Of a stretch of DNA of 64,000 nt, positions 1-9,518 are shown piece by piece. The notes below the pieces were generated by a model. It was given only the letters and a program-made list of their open reading frames with translations, did no database searches and was not told the origin of the DNA. Within the stretch, counting starts at the first letter, position 1, and each line of letters opens with the position of its first letter. The translations under genes were made by a program, and so were the position numbers. The stretch is taken from the NCBI GenBank assembly GCA_944325505.1, contig CALVAJ010000001.1:62001-126000 (forward strand), in the 5' to 3' direction. The stretch comes from an uncultured Bacteroidales bacterium. Its GTDB lineage: Bacteria > Bacteroidota > Bacteroidia > Bacteroidales > UBA932.

Positions 1-727
1 TCAGTTCCGCATCAGTCGGAGTATAGCCGTCCGCATAGATGGTCATCAGATGGGAATCGGTGGATTTGGCCGAGGTGCCATGAAGGTTGTAGTAAACGTG
101 GCTTGTAGGGTTGAGAACCGTAGGTGCGTCTGTCGTGGCACTGTAGTCGATTGCGACTTCATTTTCAGGGGTAAGTGTATAGGTAACGGATATTGTGAGA
201 TTTCCCGGATAGCCTTCCTCTCCGTCAGCGGAAAGATATGTCATTTTTACGGCAGGGTTTCCCTCTGTGTCCGTAAACTGCTCCGCATCCCATACCTTTG
301 TGGAAAATCCTCCGGCCCCGCCATGCAGCTGGTTTCCGTTTTCATTTACCGTAAGCCGGTATTCTTTGCCGTCGAGAGTGAATTTCCCGTCCTTTATCCT
401 GTTTCCGTAACGTCCTACGACAGGTCCGGAATATTTGTCCCCGGCATTCAGATATGCATCGATGCTGTCATATCCCCAGACTATATCCTTGAATCCGTCT
501 GCCGACGGAACCCATAAGGCAACGATTCTGGCTCCATAGTTGGTCAGCTGGACTGTCATGCCATTGGCATTCTGCATAGTATAGAGCCGGGTCTCCTTTC
601 CGTCAACTGTTTCGGCAAAAGCTTCTTCGCGGAGCAGCTCCATGCCTGTCCCCTTGTTTCCCGTACAGGCGGCACAACTTAAGGCAAGCACCGCTGCCGT
701 AGCGGCCTTTATCAGATTACGTGTCAT
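1..727 (-). CDS. galM: Aldose 1-epimerase (galactose mutarotase), lipoprotein, 3' end outside window
   Basis: Reads from ATG at 727 down to the window edge, about 242 codons, so the C-terminus is missing. The family interconverts alpha and beta anomers of aldoses, feeding galactose and glucose into catabolism. Visible family motifs are NQLHGG (general-acid His loop) and NPTSHVYYNLHG (the second catalytic His region). The first 21 residues form a signal peptide with two candidate lipobox cysteines (ALSC, then CAAC), so the enzyme is probably a periplasmic lipoprotein, as is frequent in Bacteroidota, unlike the cytoplasmic E. coli enzyme. No clear TAnnTTTG promoter was found upstream. The family call is secure; location is inferred. 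Confidence 0.9.
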   Translation of the reverse strand, partial: MTRNLIKAATAAVLALSCAACTGNKGTGMELLREEAFAETVDGKETRLYTMQNANGMTVQLTNYGARIVALWVPSADGFKDIVWGYDSIDAYLNAGDKYSGPVVGRYGNRIKDGKFTLDGKEYRLTVNENGNQLHGGAGGFSTKVWDAEQFTDTEGNPAVKMTYLSADGEEGYPGNLTISVTYTLTPENEVAIDYSATTDAPTVLNPTSHVYYNLHGTSAKSTDSHLMTIYADGYTPTDAEL

Positions 728-857
728 GATTTATAAGTTAATTTAAAGGTTTTCAAATATTCCGTAAACTTACATCATTTAAACCTATTATTCAATATTA
801 ATCCGCCCGGACAGAAGAAATCCTTTCAGAAAACCGGTATAAAACGGATATGAAACG

Positions 858-893
858 AAAAAGACCGGCCCTTTACAGGGACCGGCCTCTTTC
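858..893 (-). terminator. Rho-independent terminator of secDF
   Basis: On the minus strand a G/C-rich hairpin (CCGG/CCGG core, CCC/GGG top, loop TGTAAA) is followed by a run of T. It lies about 20 bases after the secDF stop codon. Confidence 0.75.
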
Positions 894-913
894 AATATAA
901 GTAGTTCTTCCGG

Positions 914-3900
914 CTATTTTTTCAGACCGGCTTTTGCTGCTTTCCTTTTTTCAGCCCACATCGTCACATCGTACATGATAGGAGTTGCGATGAACAGTGA
1001 GGCGTAGGTTCCGACTGCGATACCCAGTACGAGAGCTACTGCAAGTCCTCTGATCACTTCACCTCCGAAAATCGCGATGGCTACCATTACGATGAGGGTG
1101 GTGAGGGAGGTGTTCATTGTACGTGAAAGCGTACTGTTGAGAGCCTGGTTTGCGTTTTCGTAGAGTGGCATCTTCGGATGCAGGGTCTTGTACTCACGGA
1201 TACGGTCGAAGATGACCACGGTATCGTTGATGGCGTAACCGATGATTGTCAGTACCGCTGCGATGAATGTCTGGTCGACATCGAGGCTGAACGGAAGTAT
1301 CCCTGAGAACAGAGAGAAGAATCCGATCACGATGATGGCCGTATGGGCAAGACCCATGACACCGCCGAATCCCCACGTCCATTTCTTGAACCGGACAGCA
1401 ATGTAGGCGAAGATTACGAACAGGGCTATGATCACTGCGATGATTGCGCTGCGCTTCATGTCGTTCGCGATGGTAGGACCCACCTTGTCCGAACTGATGA
1501 TACCGTTAGGGTTCTCGAGAGTCGATGTGAACTCGCTGAGGGTAAGATCTTCTGCGAAGAATCCTTTCAATGCGTCATAGAGGATCTGCTCTACTTCTGC
1601 ATCCACTTCCGTAGACTCCTCGGCCACTTTATACTGAGTGGTGATCTTCATCTGGCTTTCACCTCCGAACTGCTTCACTTCGACAGCGGAGCCATATTTC
1701 TGGCTGTCATCGGCGGCATCTGCCTTGCTGAATGCATCGATGGTGGCTTCCCTTACCTCTTCAGTCGAAACAGGCTGGTCGAACCTTACCACGAAAGTAC
1801 GTCCTCCGGTAAAGTCAACGCCATAGGTAAATCCTTTGGTGAACATCGATACTATGCAGATTACGATAACAAGTCCGGAAATTGCATAGGTGTACTTCTT
1901 CTTTGCAAGGAAGTTGACATGAGTATGCTGGAGAAGGTTCCTTGTGTACTTGTTGTCGAAAGTGATGTTCTTTCCTTTTGCAAGCCTGTCTTCGAAAATC
2001 AGTCTTGAGATGAAGATTGAAGTGAGGACGGATGTGATGATACCTATGATAAGGGTAGTCGCAAATCCCTGTACAGGACCGGAACCGAAGATGAAGAGGA
2101 CGATACCTGTAAGGATAGTGGTGATCTGTCCGTCGATGATGGCAGAGTATGCGTTCGAGTAACCGTCAGCGACCGCCTTGCTCAGGCCTTTGCCTGCACG
2201 GAGCTCTTCCTTTATACGTTCATATATGATGACGTTCGCATCGACCGCCATACCGAGGGTCAGGACGAGACCTGCAATACCCGGCAGTGTCAGTACCGCT
2301 CCGAACGATACGAGCGTACCGAGAAGCAGGAGTACGTTGCAGAGCAATGCGACATCGGCCACCAGACCGGCTCCATGATAGAACAGAGCCATGTACAGGA
2401 GCACAAGCACGAATGCGATTGCGAATGAAATGAGACCGGCATTGATCGACTCGGATCCGAGGGACGGACCTACGACCTGTTCCTGGATAATGGTTGCAGG
2501 AGCAGGAAGCTTACCGGACTTCAGTACGTTTGCAAGGTCTTCCGCTTCTTCAAGGTCGAAATTACCTGTGATCTCGGAACTTCCTCCTGTGATTTCAGTA
2601 TTTACCGTAGGGTATGAATATACCATTCCGTCGAGGACGATGGCAATCTGCCTTCCGATGTTGTCCTTTGTCATACGGGCCCATATGTTGGCGCCTTCTG
2701 CGTTCATCGTCATGGAAACGGCAGGGTTACCGCCCTGTCCGCTGTACTGGACACGTGCGTCGGTAACTACGCCTCCATCGAGCGGAGCCTTGCCGTCACG
2801 TGAAGTGGCTTTGATGGCAACGAGCTCGTAAGTGTTTCCTCCAGGGATGAAGCTTGACGGCTTGACTGTCCAGTGGGCCTTGAACTCGGCCGGGAAAAGA
2901 GCCTCTATCTGAGGCATGGCCAGCCATTTGTTGATCTTGGCCGTATCGGCATAGTTTGCATATCCGATGCAGGCGCCGTTGGCAATCCTTCCGTTGTACA
3001 TCGCCGGCTGGAGTGCAGCGAACAGAGGATTTGACTTTTTGTACTGCTCAAACTCCGCTGCGTCTGCCGCCTGGTTCTGGATTTCTTCAGAAATGAGAGA
3101 ATCCACACTCGAAACGGTCTCTTCCTCTACTGATGCCTCATCTGCTGAAGCTTCCGCTGCCGATGCGTTCTCGTCAGTGAGGAGCTGGGCAAGAGTGCTG
3201 TTGGCTTCCTGAAGGAACGGGAAGATTTCGGAGTTGTCATAAGTTGCCCAGAACTCGAGGGAAGCGGTTCCCTGCAGGAGTTTCCTCACACGCTCCGGCT
3301 CTTTTACACCAGGCAGCTCTACGAGGATTCTTCCGCTGTTGCCGAGTTTCTGGATGCTCGGCTGTGTCACGCCGAAACGGTCTATACGGTTTCTCAGGAC
3401 GTTGAACGAGTTGGAAATGGCGCTTTCGGCTTCGCCGCGGATCACTTCGATTACCTGATCGTCAGAGAATTCGGGCTTGATCTTGTCCCTCATTTCATAT
3501 GTTCCGAAAACCTGGGCGAGCCTCTGTCCGCCTCCGACTTCTTTCCATGCCTCTGCGAAAAGAGTGATGAAGTCGCTTCCTGCTGTCACCGAACGCTCTT
3601 CCGCAAGAGTCAGAGCCTTGGCGAATTCAGGGGACTGGTTATTGTCAGCCAATGCTTTGACCAGGTCTTTGAGCTGAACCTGGAGCATTACGTTCATACC
3701 TCCTTTCAGGTCAAGTCCGAGATTGATCTCCTTTGATTTGACATCCTTGTAAGTGTAACCGAAATAGATTTTCTCTGAAGAGATGGAGTCAAGATACCAT
3801 CTGTTGCTCTCTTTCCGGATGGAATCGAGACAGAAAGCCTTGTCCGCTTCGGCTACTTTGCTGAATGCGGCCGATTTTTCATAGTTCAGAACGGCGGCCT

Positions 3901-4018
3901 CCGCATATTCGGCAGCTTTGTTTTCCTGCACCTTGGTAACCACGGTGAATGCAAGCTGCCAGAGGCAGACCAGAGCCAGAACTATGGCCACAAATCTGAT
4001 TGCACCTTTACTTTGCAT
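914..4018 (-). CDS. secDF: Fused protein translocase subunit SecDF
   Basis: A 1034-residue fusion of SecD and SecF, the RND-type, proton-driven factors that pull secreted proteins out of the SecYEG channel on the periplasmic side. The SecD half carries the D1 motif GLDLKGG near residue 101 and the P1 domain; the SecF half has GVDFTGG followed by its membrane block. N-terminal TM at about 8-28. Fusion is usual in Bacteroidota. An Ala/Glu/Asp/Ser-rich low-complexity insert sits at about residues 281-325 in the periplasmic region. A minus-strand -7 box (TAAATTTG, 4099-4106) gives a leader of about 75 nt; the gene is divergent from the PD40 gene. Confidence 0.97.
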   Translation of the reverse strand: MQSKGAIRFVAIVLALVCLWQLAFTVVTKVQENKAAEYAEAAVLNYEKSAAFSKVAEADKAFCLDSIRKESNRWYLDSISSEKIYFGYTYKDVKSKEINLGLDLKGGMNVMLQVQLKDLVKALADNNQSPEFAKALTLAEERSVTAGSDFITLFAEAWKEVGGGQRLAQVFGTYEMRDKIKPEFSDDQVIEVIRGEAESAISNSFNVLRNRIDRFGVTQPSIQKLGNSGRILVELPGVKEPERVRKLLQGTASLEFWATYDNSEIFPFLQEANSTLAQLLTDENASAAEASADEASVEEETVSSVDSLISEEIQNQAADAAEFEQYKKSNPLFAALQPAMYNGRIANGACIGYANYADTAKINKWLAMPQIEALFPAEFKAHWTVKPSSFIPGGNTYELVAIKATSRDGKAPLDGGVVTDARVQYSGQGGNPAVSMTMNAEGANIWARMTKDNIGRQIAIVLDGMVYSYPTVNTEITGGSSEITGNFDLEEAEDLANVLKSGKLPAPATIIQEQVVGPSLGSESINAGLISFAIAFVLVLLYMALFYHGAGLVADVALLCNVLLLLGTLVSFGAVLTLPGIAGLVLTLGMAVDANVIIYERIKEELRAGKGLSKAVADGYSNAYSAIIDGQITTILTGIVLFIFGSGPVQGFATTLIIGIITSVLTSIFISRLIFEDRLAKGKNITFDNKYTRNLLQHTHVNFLAKKKYTYAISGLVIVICIVSMFTKGFTYGVDFTGGRTFVVRFDQPVSTEEVREATIDAFSKADAADDSQKYGSAVEVKQFGGESQMKITTQYKVAEESTEVDAEVEQILYDALKGFFAEDLTLSEFTSTLENPNGIISSDKVGPTIANDMKRSAIIAVIIALFVIFAYIAVRFKKWTWGFGGVMGLAHTAIIVIGFFSLFSGILPFSLDVDQTFIAAVLTIIGYAINDTVVIFDRIREYKTLHPKMPLYENANQALNSTLSRTMNTSLTTLIVMVAIAIFGGEVIRGLAVALVLGIAVGTYASLFIATPIMYDVTMWAEKRKAAKAGLKK

Positions 4019-4098
4019 AGTTGTTTTATAGTTTATTAATAGTTATTCATTTGTTACAGGGCATGGAAAACCCTTCGGACCTGCCCGAAAATAGGGCA

Positions 4099-4106
4099 CA
4101 AATTTA
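4099..4106 (-). promoter_or_regulatory. Bacteroidota -7 box for secDF
   Basis: Minus-strand TAAATTTG matches TAnnTTTG. A weak TTG-like -33 element lies about 23 bases further upstream. Start of transcription would be near 4092. Confidence 0.5.
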
Positions 4107-4150
4107 CTGTTTTTTTTCTTATTAACACACAATATATGTAAAGTATTTCG

Positions 4151-4158
4151 TATTTTTG
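4151..4158 (+). promoter_or_regulatory. Bacteroidota -7 box for the PD40/SPOR-like gene
   Basis: TATTTTTG matches TAnnTTTG and lies 22 bases before the ATG at 4181. No good -33 TTTG is visible. Confidence 0.45.
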
Positions 4159-4180
4159 TCATAAATGTGAGCATGGAATA

Positions 4181-6094
4181 ATGAAAAAACATATATATGT
4201 CTTTGGCATCCTTTCCGTATGGATGCTGTTGTCTTCTGCGGGATACAGGGGACCGTACTCTCCGCCTGAGGGGGCAGGCAGGGCTGTCAGGCTTGTGGAG
4301 GCGGCAGATTCATTGAGGAGGGAATACAGGTTCCAGGAGGCTCTGCAGCTGTACAGGTCCGCAGAAAGCCGTATTCTGGAAAACCGGACCGATACATCTT
4401 CCCTTCCGCCTGCCGATTCCATTCTTCTGGACAGGATAGGGCTCTGCCGGGTGATGGCAGAGAACGGGATGGCAATGAAACAGTATGTCAGTGAACCTGT
4501 CTCGGTGGCCAGGCATACCTTTACCGTCAGGGATTTCTATCTGTTCTATCCGATGCAGGACAGCAGCTGGAGGCCGGTGCCCAACAGTCTCGACAGCATA
4601 CCGGGGCACAGGTTTGTCAATGCCACTTATTTTCCGGAAGGCAGTACCGACATATATTTTTCCGCCAGTGACCGGAGCGGAGCCCGCAATCTGTACCATA
4701 CTTTCCTCAAGGATTCCCTCTGGTCCGTACCGGCCCTTCTGGATGAGAGCCTGACTTCTTCCGGCGATGAAATCTTCCCGGTCCTCTCATCTGACGGCAG
4801 GACTCTGTATTTTTCATCTTCCGGCCTTTACGGGGTCGGCGGCTATGATCTGTACAAGTCCGAATGGGATGCTTCCCTGGGTACATGGGGAGTTCCGGAA
4901 AATCTCGGCTTCCCGTATTCTTCCCCGTATGACGACTTTCTGTATTACAATACTCCGGACGGAAAATATACGATCTTCGCCTCGAACAGGGAATGCGGCA
5001 GGGACAGCGTGACTGTGTATGTGCTTGAATATGAAAGCATGCCGGTCCGCAGACAAGTTGAAGACCCGCAGCGGATACAGGAAATAGCCTCTCTGGTCCC
5101 GGTCAATGATCCGTCAAAGATGGACGCCGGGGCTGCCATTCGGGAAGAAACGCATGAAAATGTAGACATGAGCCGTTACATGTCCAGGATGAATGAAGTA
5201 AGGAATCTCAGGGATTCGGTCTCCATATACGGGAAGGACCTTGAAGAAAAGCGGCACCGGCTTTCCTACAGTACGGATCCGCAGGAGAGGGACCGCCTTA
5301 CGGGCGAAATCGTCGCGGCGGAAACGAGAATCCCGGCTCTGCAGGACTCTCTTGCCAAGGCTTCCGCAAGCCTTCAGCAGATTGAGATGGAATTTCTTTT
5401 CAACGGGGTAGTCATTGATCCGGACAAGGTTATGGCCCAGGCCGACAGGGAATTTGTCGGGGCTGCAGCAAACTATGTCTTCTCAAGGCTCTCTCCGGGA
5501 AAGCCTCTCGAAATCAGGGTAGAAAAGCCGGAGGTCAAGTTCGATTACTCGTTCATGGTCCTTCCGGAAGCGCGTTTCGCCCAGGACAACACCATTCCGG
5601 AGGGCATAGTCTATCAGATACAGCTTTTCCTGTTGTCCAGACCGGCCACTGTCGCCCAGCTGAAAGGACTCAGCCCCGTTTTCTCGGAAACGACCGCATC
5701 GGGAAAATATATCTACAGGGCAGGCCTTTTCCGCACATACAATGACGTACTGTCCAACCTGAACAAGGTGAAGAGCCTCGGATTCAGAAGTGCGTTCATC
5801 GTGGCATTCCATGACGGCGAGCCGCTGCAGGTCCAGAAGGCCAGGGCGCTGGAGGCGCAGAAGGAAGAAGCGCATTATCAGATAAGGGTCATATCATCGG
5901 AGGAGGCTCTGCCCGAGCTTGCAGTAAAGGCTGTCCGCCAGGTGACGGACTGCGACATAGCCAAAGTGGCTGAAGAAGGCAGGAATGTATTCATAATAGG
6001 TCCGCTGGACTCCGAAGATGAAGCTGAGAAACTCGGGGCCATGATAAGGATATCAGGCCTGGATAACGTGAAAGTTGCTAAAATAGATAATTAA
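4181..6094 (+). CDS. Secreted PD40 beta-propeller protein with coiled coil and two SPOR-like domains
   Basis: 637 residues. N-terminal signal peptide (about 1-20), a helical TPR-like stretch (35-80), then PD40/TolB-like propeller blades around residues 150-290 (repeats such as DGRTLYFSSS and DGKYTIFASN). A charged coiled coil follows at about 330-405. Two C-terminal segments, about 478-545 and 566-637, each start YQIQ/YQIR and look like SPOR folds, which in other proteins bind denuded peptidoglycan. It probably acts in the periplasm or at the envelope. PD40 domains in this phylum are often paired with OmpA domains; here SPOR-like domains take that place. The call is by fold pattern; exact function is unknown. 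First gene of a run with nfeD, floA and a sulfatase. Confidence 0.75.
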   Translation: MKKHIYVFGILSVWMLLSSAGYRGPYSPPEGAGRAVRLVEAADSLRREYRFQEALQLYRSAESRILENRTDTSSLPPADSILLDRIGLCRVMAENGMAMKQYVSEPVSVARHTFTVRDFYLFYPMQDSSWRPVPNSLDSIPGHRFVNATYFPEGSTDIYFSASDRSGARNLYHTFLKDSLWSVPALLDESLTSSGDEIFPVLSSDGRTLYFSSSGLYGVGGYDLYKSEWDASLGTWGVPENLGFPYSSPYDDFLYYNTPDGKYTIFASNRECGRDSVTVYVLEYESMPVRRQVEDPQRIQEIASLVPVNDPSKMDAGAAIREETHENVDMSRYMSRMNEVRNLRDSVSIYGKDLEEKRHRLSYSTDPQERDRLTGEIVAAETRIPALQDSLAKASASLQQIEMEFLFNGVVIDPDKVMAQADREFVGAAANYVFSRLSPGKPLEIRVEKPEVKFDYSFMVLPEARFAQDNTIPEGIVYQIQLFLLSRPATVAQLKGLSPVFSETTASGKYIYRAGLFRTYNDVLSNLNKVKSLGFRSAFIVAFHDGEPLQVQKARALEAQKEEAHYQIRVISSEEALPELAVKAVRQVTDCDIAKVAEEGRNVFIIGPLDSEDEAEKLGAMIRISGLDNVKVAKIDN

Positions 6095-6116
6095 CCAGTA
6101 AATTTACTCATCCGTT

Positions 6117-6587
6117 ATGGCGTTTACCATTATTTTGACGATTGTGGGACTGGTGCTTGTCCTGTCTGAAATTTTTCTCATCCCCGGAGTAGGGGTGGCA
6201 GGAGTGCTCGGTGTCATTTCCCTCGGAGGGGCGTGCTATTATGTTTTCTATGAGTTCGGCCTGTTTCCGGGCGCGGTATTTACGGGGGCAATCCTTGCTG
6301 TCCTGATAGGACTGATTGCTTATACCATAAAGACCAAGGCATGGAAAAAGCTTGCGCTGGATACCAGGATAGATTCCAAGGTCCAGAACCTGGAGGAAGA
6401 GACCCTGTCGGTAGGCGATACCGGAAAGGCTGTAACCAGGCTCGCACCCATAGGCATGGCCAGATTTGACGGTAGAGGATATGAAGTAAAATCCCTCGAA
6501 GGGATGATCGATGCCGGGACAGACGTGGAAGTCGTTATGTTCGAAGATAACAAGATATACGTAAAGCCCGTTTCTTCGGATTTCTGA
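6117..6587 (+). CDS. NfeD-family membrane protein
   Basis: 156 residues: membrane segments covering about 1-75, then a soluble region of about 85-150 that fits the OB-fold C-terminal domain of NfeD proteins. In bacteria NfeD is normally encoded beside a flotillin or stomatin and is thought to organise it in membrane microdomains. Here it is 22 bases after the PD40 gene and 29 bases before floA, which supports the call. This is the short NfeD1b-like form, without the ClpP-like protease domain. Confidence 0.88.
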   Translation: MAFTIILTIVGLVLVLSEIFLIPGVGVAGVLGVISLGGACYYVFYEFGLFPGAVFTGAILAVLIGLIAYTIKTKAWKKLALDTRIDSKVQNLEEETLSVGDTGKAVTRLAPIGMARFDGRGYEVKSLEGMIDAGTDVEVVMFEDNKIYVKPVSSDF

Positions 6588-6616
6588 CGGATATAAATCC
6601 TTAAACAGTATATATT

Positions 6617-7564
6617 ATGACAATGATTGTAATCTGGGTCGCCGTTGCGATTGTCGGCCTGATGATTTTCCTGTGGTTCTTCCCTGTCGCCCTGTGGTTT
6701 CAGGCATTGATTTCCGGGGTGAAGATTTCCCTTGTACAGCTGGTTCTCATGCGCTGGAGAAAGGTTCCGCCGGGAACCATTGTAATGGCAATGGTAACAG
6801 GCACCAAGGCCGGACTGAAACTCGATGCCAATGAACTTGAGGCGCATTACCTGGCCAAGGGCCATGTCCCGAATGTGGTGAATGCCCTGATTTCCGCGGA
6901 CAAGGCAAATATCGCCCTTGATTTCAAGATGGCCGCAGCCATCGACCTGGCGGGAAGGGACGTGTTCGAGGCCGTGCAGATGTCTGTCAACCCGAAAGTC
7001 ATAAATACCCCTCCGGTGACTGCCGTTGCAAAGGACGGTATCCAGCTTATAACCAAAGCCCGTGTAACTGTCCGTGCCAATATCAAGCAGCTTGTCGGCG
7101 GTGCCGGCGAGGAGACTGTCCTGGCGCGTGTGGGTGAAGGTATTGTGTCGAGCATCGGTGCTTCGGAGAGTCACAAGGCCGTGCTCGAACATCCGGATTC
7201 CATTTCCAAAGTGGTGCTTAACAAAGGTCTCGATGCGGGAACTGCATTCGAGATCCTGTCTATCGATATCGCAGACATAGACATAGGAAAGAATATCGGT
7301 GCGGTCCTGCAGATGGATCAGGCAGAAGCGGACAAGAATATCGCCCAGGCACGCGCCGAAGAGCGCAGGGCAATGGCTGTGGCTCTCGAGCAGGAAATGA
7401 AGGCCAAGGCCCAGGAAGCCCGTGCAAGGGTCATTGAGGCGGAGACCCAGATCCCGCTGGCAATGGCAGAGGCTTTCCGCAGCGGGAATCTTGGCGTAAT
7501 GGACTATTACCGCATCAAGAATATACAGGCGGATACCGATATGAGGGAAAATATCGCGAAGTAA
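6617..7564 (+). CDS. floA: Flotillin-like protein FloA (UPF0365)
   Basis: 315 residues, near the usual length of about 320-330. A hydrophobic N-terminal hairpin (about 3-30) anchors it, followed by the SPFH/PHB-like domain and an Ala/Glu-rich coiled coil (about 235-290, [19 protein letters not shown]). FloA scaffolds detergent-resistant membrane microdomains and affects secretion and membrane fluidity in Bacillus. Directly downstream of nfeD, its usual partner. First ATG at 6617; a second Met two codons on is also possible. Confidence 0.95.
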   Translation: MTMIVIWVAVAIVGLMIFLWFFPVALWFQALISGVKISLVQLVLMRWRKVPPGTIVMAMVTGTKAGLKLDANELEAHYLAKGHVPNVVNALISADKANIALDFKMAAAIDLAGRDVFEAVQMSVNPKVINTPPVTAVAKDGIQLITKARVTVRANIKQLVGGAGEETVLARVGEGIVSSIGASESHKAVLEHPDSISKVVLNKGLDAGTAFEILSIDIADIDIGKNIGAVLQMDQAEADKNIAQARAEERRAMAVALEQEMKAKAQEARARVIEAETQIPLAMAEAFRSGNLGVMDYYRIKNIQADTDMRENIAK

Positions 7565-7576
7565 TCTGTCGGGGAT

Positions 7577-9151
7577 ATGATTGTGAACAATAGATATCTT
7601 GCCCTTACCCTGCTTTCTCCGGTCGCATGTTCTTTCGCTAAAGGAGCGGAAGCTCCGGAAAGGAACGACGGGACGGCGGAAAGGAGTCTTCCGAATGTCA
7701 TACTCATCTATGCCGATGACCTGGGATACGGAGATCTGGAATGTTACGGAGCCAGAAATGTGCATACGCCGAATGTAAACAGACTGGCAAGTGAGGGCAT
7801 CCGCTTTACGAATGCACATGCGACCGCTTCGACCAGTACTCCTTCCCGGTATTCTCTCCTGACCGGAGAATATGCCTGGCGCAGGCCTGGAACGGATGTC
7901 GCTCCCGGCGATGCGGGAATGATCATACGTCCGGAGCAGTACACTATGGCCGACATGTTCAAGAGTGCCGGCTATGCCACAGCCGCGGTGGGGAAATGGC
8001 ATCTGGGTCTCGGCGACAGGACCGGAGAGCAGGACTGGAATGCTCCGCTTCCTGCAGCCCTCGGGGATCTGGGTTTTGACTATCATTATATAATGGCGGC
8101 TACGGCCGACAGGGTTCCGTGCGTGTTCATAGAAAACGGGATGGTGGCAAATTATGACCCTTCCGCTCCCATAGAAGTGAGCTACAGGGAGAATTTCCCG
8201 GGAGAACCTACCGGAAAGGACAATCCCGAACTCCTCTACAATCTTAAGCCGAGCCACGGGCATGATATGTCCATAGTAAACGGCATCAGCCGCATAGGCT
8301 ATATGAAAGGAGGCGGAAAGGCTCTGTGGAAGGATGAAAACATAGCTGATTCGATTACCGTTCATGCCGTTGATTTCATTTCCGGACATAAGGATGAGCC
8401 GTTCTTCCTTTATTTTGCAACGAATGATGTGCATGTGCCCCGTTTCCCGCATGAACGCTTTCGCGGGAAAAACAGGATGGGGCTGAGGGGAGACGCCATC
8501 GTCCAGTTCGACTGGAGCGTCGGGAGGATTATGGCGGCCCTTGACAGTCTTGGACTTACGGACAATACTCTTATTATCCTGTCCAGCGACAACGGTCCTG
8601 TAGTCGATGACGGATATGATGACAGGGCTGAAGAACTGCTGGGCGGACACAGGCCTTCCGGTCCGTGGAGAGGATACAAATACAGCGCATTTGAAGGAGG
8701 TACTGCTATCCCTGTGATTGTCAGGTGGCCGGAAATGATAAGGAAGGCAGCGGAGTCTGATGTCCTTATGTCGCAGATTGACTGGCTGGCTTCCCTTGCC
8801 GGACTTGTGGGGGCGAGGATTCCCGAAGGCGCCGCTCCCGACAGCTGGAACAGGCTCGGTAATCTGCTGGGGACAGATATGTCGGATCGTCCGTGGATAG
8901 TCGGATTTTCTTCTTCGCATGCTTTGTCGCTGAGGGCCGGTGACTGGAAATACATCGAACCGAACGACGGTTCTCCGATGATTACGTGGGGACCGGAAAT
9001 CGAGACGGGAAACAGCAGTGAACCTCAGCTGTATGATGTGTCTGACCGTCAGGAACAGGAAAACCTCGCAACGGAATACCCGGAAAAGGTTTTTGAATTC
9101 CAGACATTGCTAAGGCAGGTCCGGAAAGCCTTTCCGGACCCGAATAGATGA
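7577..9151 (+). CDS. Sulfatase, Ser-type (S1 family), exported
   Basis: 524 residues. It hydrolyses sulfate esters, probably from host or plant glycans. The formylglycine site is S-T-P-S-R at residues 87-91, with Ser instead of Cys at 87, so maturation needs the radical-SAM anaerobic sulfatase-maturating enzyme, which is not in this window. Metal ligands are visible as ADDLG (46-50) and SSDNG further on. N-terminal export signal (about 1-22, ending near SPVACSFA, possibly a lipobox). It starts 13 bases after floA and lacks an obvious own promoter, so it is probably cotranscribed with a flotillin, an odd pairing. A perfect 11-bp inverted repeat (9118-9140) overlaps the last codons. Confidence 0.93.
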   Translation: MIVNNRYLALTLLSPVACSFAKGAEAPERNDGTAERSLPNVILIYADDLGYGDLECYGARNVHTPNVNRLASEGIRFTNAHATASTSTPSRYSLLTGEYAWRRPGTDVAPGDAGMIIRPEQYTMADMFKSAGYATAAVGKWHLGLGDRTGEQDWNAPLPAALGDLGFDYHYIMAATADRVPCVFIENGMVANYDPSAPIEVSYRENFPGEPTGKDNPELLYNLKPSHGHDMSIVNGISRIGYMKGGGKALWKDENIADSITVHAVDFISGHKDEPFFLYFATNDVHVPRFPHERFRGKNRMGLRGDAIVQFDWSVGRIMAALDSLGLTDNTLIILSSDNGPVVDDGYDDRAEELLGGHRPSGPWRGYKYSAFEGGTAIPVIVRWPEMIRKAAESDVLMSQIDWLASLAGLVGARIPEGAAPDSWNRLGNLLGTDMSDRPWIVGFSSSHALSLRAGDWKYIEPNDGSPMITWGPEIETGNSSEPQLYDVSDRQEQENLATEYPEKVFEFQTLLRQVRKAFPDPNR

Positions 9152-9188
9152 CGGATGCCACTGTTTTTATACTGTTTTATCCAAAATA

Positions 9189-9220
9189 TTTGGTGGAACA
9201 GAAGATTTGAGTTACCTTTG
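9189..9220 (+). promoter_or_regulatory. Promoter of tRNA-Ser
   Basis: TTTG at 9189-9192, 20 bases, then TACCTTTG at 9213-9220: a full match to the Bacteroidota -33/-7 consensus. The leader before the tRNA would be about 65 nt and holds a 7-bp hairpin (9233-9239 with 9258-9264). Confidence 0.75.
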
Positions 9221-9293
9221 TCATCCCGATTTTCAGCAGTGACCGAGTTGGCGGATTCTGCTGATTCGAGGGAGCCGATGATAAAGGATGACT

Positions 9294-9381
9294 GGTGAGA
9301 TGGGTGAGTGGCTGAAACCAGCAGTTTGCTAAACTGCCGTACGGGATTACCGTACCGGGGGTTCGAATCCCCCTCTCACCG
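9294..9381 (+). tRNA. tRNA-Ser (anticodon GCU)
   Basis: The acceptor stem GGTGAGA pairs with TCTCACC, with discriminator G. The D arm is followed by an anticodon arm with loop TTTGCTAAA, giving GCT. A long variable arm (TACGGGATTACCGTA) marks class II, and GGTTCGAATCC is the T arm. CCA is not encoded. 88 nt, as expected for tRNA-Ser. Confidence 0.97.
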
Positions 9382-9392
9382 CAACGGTCGGA

Positions 9393-9427
9393 ACAGCTGT
9401 CAGTCGCAGACTGACGGCTGTTTTTGT
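9393..9427 (+). terminator. Terminator after tRNA-Ser
   Basis: A 13-bp stem with one wobble (ACAGCTGTCAGTC with GACTGACGGCTGT, loop GCA) is followed by TTTTTG. Confidence 0.85.
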
Positions 9428-9518
9428 ATTCCTGCACGAAGAGAGCTCGCCCGCTGAGGTCCATGAATCCAATCCTCTCGTTCCTTGTTCTTAAATGCTC
9501 ATTTCTGTCGGGGATTCG

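Noticed and set aside
6320..8920. 866-codon open frame on the minus strand
   Set aside because: It lies antisense to nfeD, floA and the sulfatase, all with clear motifs; it has none and reads as a codon-bias shadow.
9118..9140. Perfect 11-bp inverted repeat as sulfatase terminator
   Set aside because: It lies within the coding sequence and has no T run directly behind it.
9177..9464. Minus-strand reading frame with GIRTPGTVIPYGS-like translation
   Set aside because: It is the antisense of tRNA-Ser, a well-known false gene call.
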